Assembly: GCF_002871945.2 (NCBI RefSeq)
Contig: NZ_CP126963.1
Coordinates: forward strand, 1 to 64,000
Reading direction: 5' to 3'
DNA length: 64,000 nt
Source: Gleimia hominis
GTDB lineage: Bacteria; Actinomycetota; Actinomycetes; Actinomycetales; Actinomycetaceae
Positions 60,563 through 64,000 of the stretch are shown piece by piece. The notes under the pieces are model-generated. The model was not told the origin of the DNA. It saw only the letters and a list, made by a program, of their open reading frames with translations, and did not search any database. Made by a program: the position numbers and the translations under genes. Each line of letters opens with the position of its first letter. Positions within the stretch are counted from its first letter, which is position 1.

Positions 60563-63129
60563 GTGAAGCACAAGAAATGGTGACGCTCACGATTGACGGC
60601 GCCGAAGTTAGCGTGCCCAAAGGCACCCTGATTATCCGCGCCGCAGAACAAGCTGGGATCCGAATTCCCCGATTCTGCGACCACCCGTTACTAAAACCAG
60701 CGGGCGCATGTCGCCAATGCCTAGTGGAGGTCGCAGCCCCCGGGCGGGACGGCAAAATCTCCACCATGCCGAAACCACAAACCTCATGCACCATGACGGT
60801 TATGCCCGGCATGCAAGTAAAAACCCAACGCACGTCCGAAGTGGCGAAAAAAGCTCAGCACGGAATCATGGAGTTCCTGCTGATCAACCACCCGCTGGAC
60901 TGCCCTGTGTGCGACAAGGGTGGCGAATGCCCCCTGCAGAACCAAGCGATGACGGAAGGGCGCGAAGCCACCCGCTTCATCGACGCGAAACGCACATTCC
61001 CCAAACCCGTGCGGGTCACCTCGAACATTCTGCTGGACCGCGACCGCTGCATCCTGTGCCAACGCTGCGTGCGGTTCGGCAAAGAAATCGCAGGGGACGC
61101 ATTCATTGACCTGCAAGGCCGCGGCGGGGGCAGTTCCCCCACGGACGACCACTACTTCATGGGTGAACAAGTTGGTGGTTTCGACACGCAAATCCTCGGC
61201 TACCACAACGAAGCCATCACCGATGGGGTCTTGCCTCCCGACCTGTCCGTATCCGGCCCGGAAGGGGACGCCGGTGTGGAAGCAGGCTCAGGTGCGGGCC
61301 CGCTCACGCAAGCGCAGCGGGACCAGTCGGACCGCCCGTTCGGCTCCTACTTCTCGGGTAACATCATCCAAATCTGCCCGGTCGGTGCGCTAACGGCGGC
61401 ATCCTACCGGTTCCGCGGACGCCCCTTCGACCTGGTGTCCACCCCTTCGATCACGGAACACGACGCCTCGGGTTCCGCGATCCGCGTGGATATTCGCCGC
61501 GGTGAAATTGTTCGTCGCCTAGCCGGTAACGACCCGGAGGTGAACGAAGAGTGGATCACCGACAAAGACCGGTTCGCATTCGAATGGTCTACGGGCAGCG
61601 ACCGGCTGCAAAGCCCGCTGGTGCGTGAAGATGGAAAACTGGTTCCCACGTCGTGGGGCGACGCACTGCACCGCGTTGCATCCGCTCTGAAAGATGCCAA
61701 AGCCGGGAACAACGTGCTGCTCCCAGGTGGGCGCCTTACCGTTGAAGACGCATACGCGTGGAGCAAGTTCGCGCGCGTCGCGGTGGGAACCAACCAGATT
61801 GACCAGCGCATGCGCAACACCAGCTTGGAAGAAACCCAGTTCCTCGGAGCCCGCGTGGCCGGCCGAGGCCTGGATGTGACCTACAAAGATCTGGAGAAGG
61901 CCGGGCGCGTCCTCTTGGTTGCACTTGAACCTGAGGACGAGATTGGCTCCGTGTTCTTACGACTGCGCAAGGGCGTCCTCGCCGGGAAGACGCAGGTGAC
62001 GACGGTTGCTCCGATGACCACTCCGGGAAGCCGCAAACTCGCAGCAAACGTGCTGCGTGCTGCTCCCGGAACAGAACCGGAAGTTATTGCCGCGATCGAC
62101 GGAGAGCTGGCGGACCAGCTGGCCTCGGGCATCATCCTGGTTGGGGAACGCGCCGCAACTGTTCCGGGGCTTTACACGCAGGTTGCAAAACTCGCCCAAC
62201 GCACGGGCGCGCGGCTGGCGTGGATTCCACGTCGCGCCGGTGAACGCGGCGGCCTAGACGTAGGGCTCGTGGGTGGACTCCTCCCATTCGGCCGCAGCGT
62301 AGAAGACCCGGAAGCACGCGCCGACCTGTCGGCTGTGTGGGGTACCTCGGTGCCCGACGACACCGCCAAGTGTGCTGAAGGAATCGTGGCTGACGCCGCG
62401 CAAGACGCGCGTGACGTAATCGTGCTCGGCGGGGTTGACCCCCGCGACGCAGCGGACCCACAAGCCCTGCGCACCGCAGTGCAGAAAGCGAAGTTTGTGG
62501 TCAGCCTGGAAGTGCGCCAGTCTGAACTAACTGAGATGGCGGACGTAGTCCTCCCGGTTGCACCCGCACCGGAAAAGAACGGGACCTACATTAACTGGGA
62601 GGGGCGCCTGCGTCCCTTCGGGCAAGTCCTATCTTCCCGGGCACTAACCGACCGCGAAGTCCTCAGCCGAATCGCAGAAGACATGGGTATCGACCTGGGC
62701 ATCGCGACGCTGAAGGCAACGCATGCGGAAATGAACGAACTCATGAACTGGGACAGGAACCGCATGTCCGACCCGGACGTCCAGGCCGACCCCGTGGCCG
62801 CACCTGCAGCAAACGAAGCGGTGCTCGCCACGCACAAACCCATGCTCGACAGCGGACGCATGCAAGACAACGCCCCGACCCTCGCGGGAACCGGACGCAA
62901 ACCGGTAGCCTACCTGTCGGCACAAAGCGCGCAAAGCGTGGGCGTTACCGTAGACGAACCCGTCACGGTCGGTTCCGAACGAGGAACCATCACACTACCG
63001 GTTGCTATCGCGGACCTGCCGCAAAACGTCGTGTGGGTACCCGAATGCTCAGAAGGTAGCGTTGTACACGAAAACCTGGGGGCCCGCGCGGGCAGCGTGG
63101 TCTCGCTGGTAAAAGCGGAGGTGAAATAA
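60559..63129 (+). CDS. nuoG: NADH-quinone oxidoreductase subunit G
   Basis: Largest peripheral subunit. N-terminal [2Fe-2S] ferredoxin ligands (RIPRFCDHPLLKPAGACRQC, later PQTSC), the His-Cys4 region HPLDCPVCDKGGECPLQ, the CILCQRCVRFGKEI cluster, then a molybdopterin-oxidoreductase-like domain without cofactor. 856 residues. Overlaps nuoF by four bases and ends one step before nuoH. Confidence 0.96.
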   Translation: MSEAQEMVTLTIDGAEVSVPKGTLIIRAAEQAGIRIPRFCDHPLLKPAGACRQCLVEVAAPGRDGKISTMPKPQTSCTMTVMPGMQVKTQRTSEVAKKAQHGIMEFLLINHPLDCPVCDKGGECPLQNQAMTEGREATRFIDAKRTFPKPVRVTSNILLDRDRCILCQRCVRFGKEIAGDAFIDLQGRGGGSSPTDDHYFMGEQVGGFDTQILGYHNEAITDGVLPPDLSVSGPEGDAGVEAGSGAGPLTQAQRDQSDRPFGSYFSGNIIQICPVGALTAASYRFRGRPFDLVSTPSITEHDASGSAIRVDIRRGEIVRRLAGNDPEVNEEWITDKDRFAFEWSTGSDRLQSPLVREDGKLVPTSWGDALHRVASALKDAKAGNNVLLPGGRLTVEDAYAWSKFARVAVGTNQIDQRMRNTSLEETQFLGARVAGRGLDVTYKDLEKAGRVLLVALEPEDEIGSVFLRLRKGVLAGKTQVTTVAPMTTPGSRKLAANVLRAAPGTEPEVIAAIDGELADQLASGIILVGERAATVPGLYTQVAKLAQRTGARLAWIPRRAGERGGLDVGLVGGLLPFGRSVEDPEARADLSAVWGTSVPDDTAKCAEGIVADAAQDARDVIVLGGVDPRDAADPQALRTAVQKAKFVVSLEVRQSELTEMADVVLPVAPAPEKNGTYINWEGRLRPFGQVLSSRALTDREVLSRIAEDMGIDLGIATLKATHAEMNELMNWDRNRMSDPDVQADPVAAPAANEAVLATHKPMLDSGRMQDNAPTLAGTGRKPVAYLSAQSAQSVGVTVDEPVTVGSERGTITLPVAIADLPQNVVWVPECSEGSVVHENLGARAGSVVSLVKAEVK

Positions 63130-64000
63130 GTGGCCCTGCTGGTACCGTTCGCACCGCCCACCACGGCGGCAGCGGACTTTAGTCAAGAAACGTGGTGGAT
63201 CACCCTCATCAAGGCAATCTGCATAGTGTTGTTCTTGATCGTGTCCGTGATCATGGCACTGTGGGTAGAACGCCGCGGCCTCGGGCGCATGCAAACCCGC
63301 CCCGGCCCAAACGTTGCCGGCCCCCTCGGACTATTCCAAGCGTTCGCAGACGCCGGGAAGCTCCTATTCAAAGAGGACATCTGGACCGACAGGGCAGAGA
63401 AGTTCATCTACTTCATCGCCCCGGCAATCTCCGCGTTCTCAGCATTCATGGTGATGGCCGTGATCCCAATGGGGCCTAACGTGCACATCTTTGGGCGCTC
63501 AACCCCGCTACAGCTAGCGGACACCCCGATTTCCGTACTTTACATTCTTGCGATCGCCTCAATCGGTCTGTACGGCACCGTGCTGGGTGGCTGGTCAACC
63601 CGCTCGACATTACCGCTGCTCGGTTCCGTGCGTTCCGCGGCGCAAGTGATTTCGTACGAACTTTCAATGGGGATGTCACTCGTGTCGGTGTTCATTGTGG
63701 CGGGATCCATGTCCACGTCGCAGATCGTGGCGTCCCAATACCCAGTGTGGTGGGCCTTCGCCCTGCTTCCCGCGTTCGTGGTCTACGTCATTTCGATGGT
63801 CGGTGAGGTTAACCGCCTCCCGTTCGACCTGCCAGAAGCAGAAGGTGAACTGGTTGCCGGGCACATGACGGAATACTCATCCATGAAGTTCGGCTGGTAC
63901 TACCTGTCCGAATACATCAACATGTTCAACGTCTCCGCCGTGGCAACCACAATTTTCCTCGGCGGGTGGCACGCCCCGTTCGGCTTAAGCTACGTCCCAT
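63130..64000 (+). CDS. nuoH: NADH-quinone oxidoreductase subunit H (partial, runs off the window)
   Basis: Starts with GTG directly after the nuoG TAA. The first 290 codons are open to the window end and read as NuoH: ERRGLGRMQTRPGPNVAGPL, FQAFADAGKLLFKEDI and the quinone-channel loop EVNRLPFDLPEAEGELVAG with MTEYSSMKFGWYYLSEY. Several TM segments alternate with these loops. The 3' end lies beyond 64000. Confidence 0.96.
   Translation, partial: MALLVPFAPPTTAAADFSQETWWITLIKAICIVLFLIVSVIMALWVERRGLGRMQTRPGPNVAGPLGLFQAFADAGKLLFKEDIWTDRAEKFIYFIAPAISAFSAFMVMAVIPMGPNVHIFGRSTPLQLADTPISVLYILAIASIGLYGTVLGGWSTRSTLPLLGSVRSAAQVISYELSMGMSLVSVFIVAGSMSTSQIVASQYPVWWAFALLPAFVVYVISMVGEVNRLPFDLPEAEGELVAGHMTEYSSMKFGWYYLSEYINMFNVSAVATTIFLGGWHAPFGLSYVP

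Noticed and set aside
1..64000. tRNA and rRNA genes
   Set aside because: No cloverleaf-type sequence or rRNA core motif was noticed in any gap; a tRNAscan and Rfam run would settle it.

Overview
The window looks like a chromosomal segment of a high-G+C Gram-positive bacterium (Actinomycetota). Several features support this: the order dacB-tilS-hpt-ftsH-folE-folP-folB/K-DUF3180, a 32-residue bS22 ribosomal protein gene, an excisionase-like HTH gene beside it, DisA next to RadA, a menaquinone/geranylgeranyl-reductase cluster running into a nuo operon, and many GTG starts with 1- or 4-base start/stop overlaps. An Actinomycetaceae-type host is my inference; the genus cannot be fixed from the sequence alone.

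Layout. 1-9.6 kb: envelope and housekeeping block on the plus strand (PBP4-type carboxypeptidase, TilS, Hpt, FtsH, folate genes with a FolB-FolK fusion, DUF3180, a repeat-bearing one-TM protein). 9.7-14.6 kb: minus-strand genes trkH, trkA, radA and disA (c-di-AMP and K+ uptake side by side). 14.7-15.97 kb: HTH protein, bS22 with a clear terminator, histidine phosphatase. 15.97-25.35 kb: a sugar-catabolic locus (DeoR regulator, RpiB/LacAB-type isomerase, an unrecognised multi-pass membrane protein, AraL-like HAD phosphatase, two FGGY kinases, AraM-like glycerol-1-phosphate dehydrogenase, AraD) with no arabinose isomerase. 25.4-30.8 kb: FAD oxidoreductase, a P-loop kinase-like gene and the ykoEDC thiamine-precursor ECF transporter under a TPP riboswitch. 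30.85-35 kb: PLDc_N protein, menA, menE, menB. 35-39.2 kb: siderophore ABC transporter with an IdeR/DtxR-like operator. 39.3-45.8 kb: an AT-richer accessory island with IS110 and terminase remnants and a small family of duplicated secreted bacteriocin-like proteins. 45.9-55.3 kb: menC, menD, an HtrA protease, menF, menG and a menJ-like reductase. 55.4-64 kb: nuoA-nuoH (nuoH runs off the end).

How it fits together: menA/E/B/C/D/F/G/J make and modify menaquinone, the electron acceptor for the NADH dehydrogenase encoded by nuo. The men set is interrupted by the iron transporter and the accessory island. The most unusual content is (i) the duplicated secreted-protein family with a small two-TM partner at 41.2-45.1 kb, (ii) the araBDLM-like locus lacking an isomerase but carrying a novel permease candidate, (iii) short tandem duplications lying across the stop codons of three unrelated genes, and (iv) in-frame minisatellites and a frequent GGGGTACC-type word in coding DNA.

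No rRNA, tRNA or CRISPR array was found.
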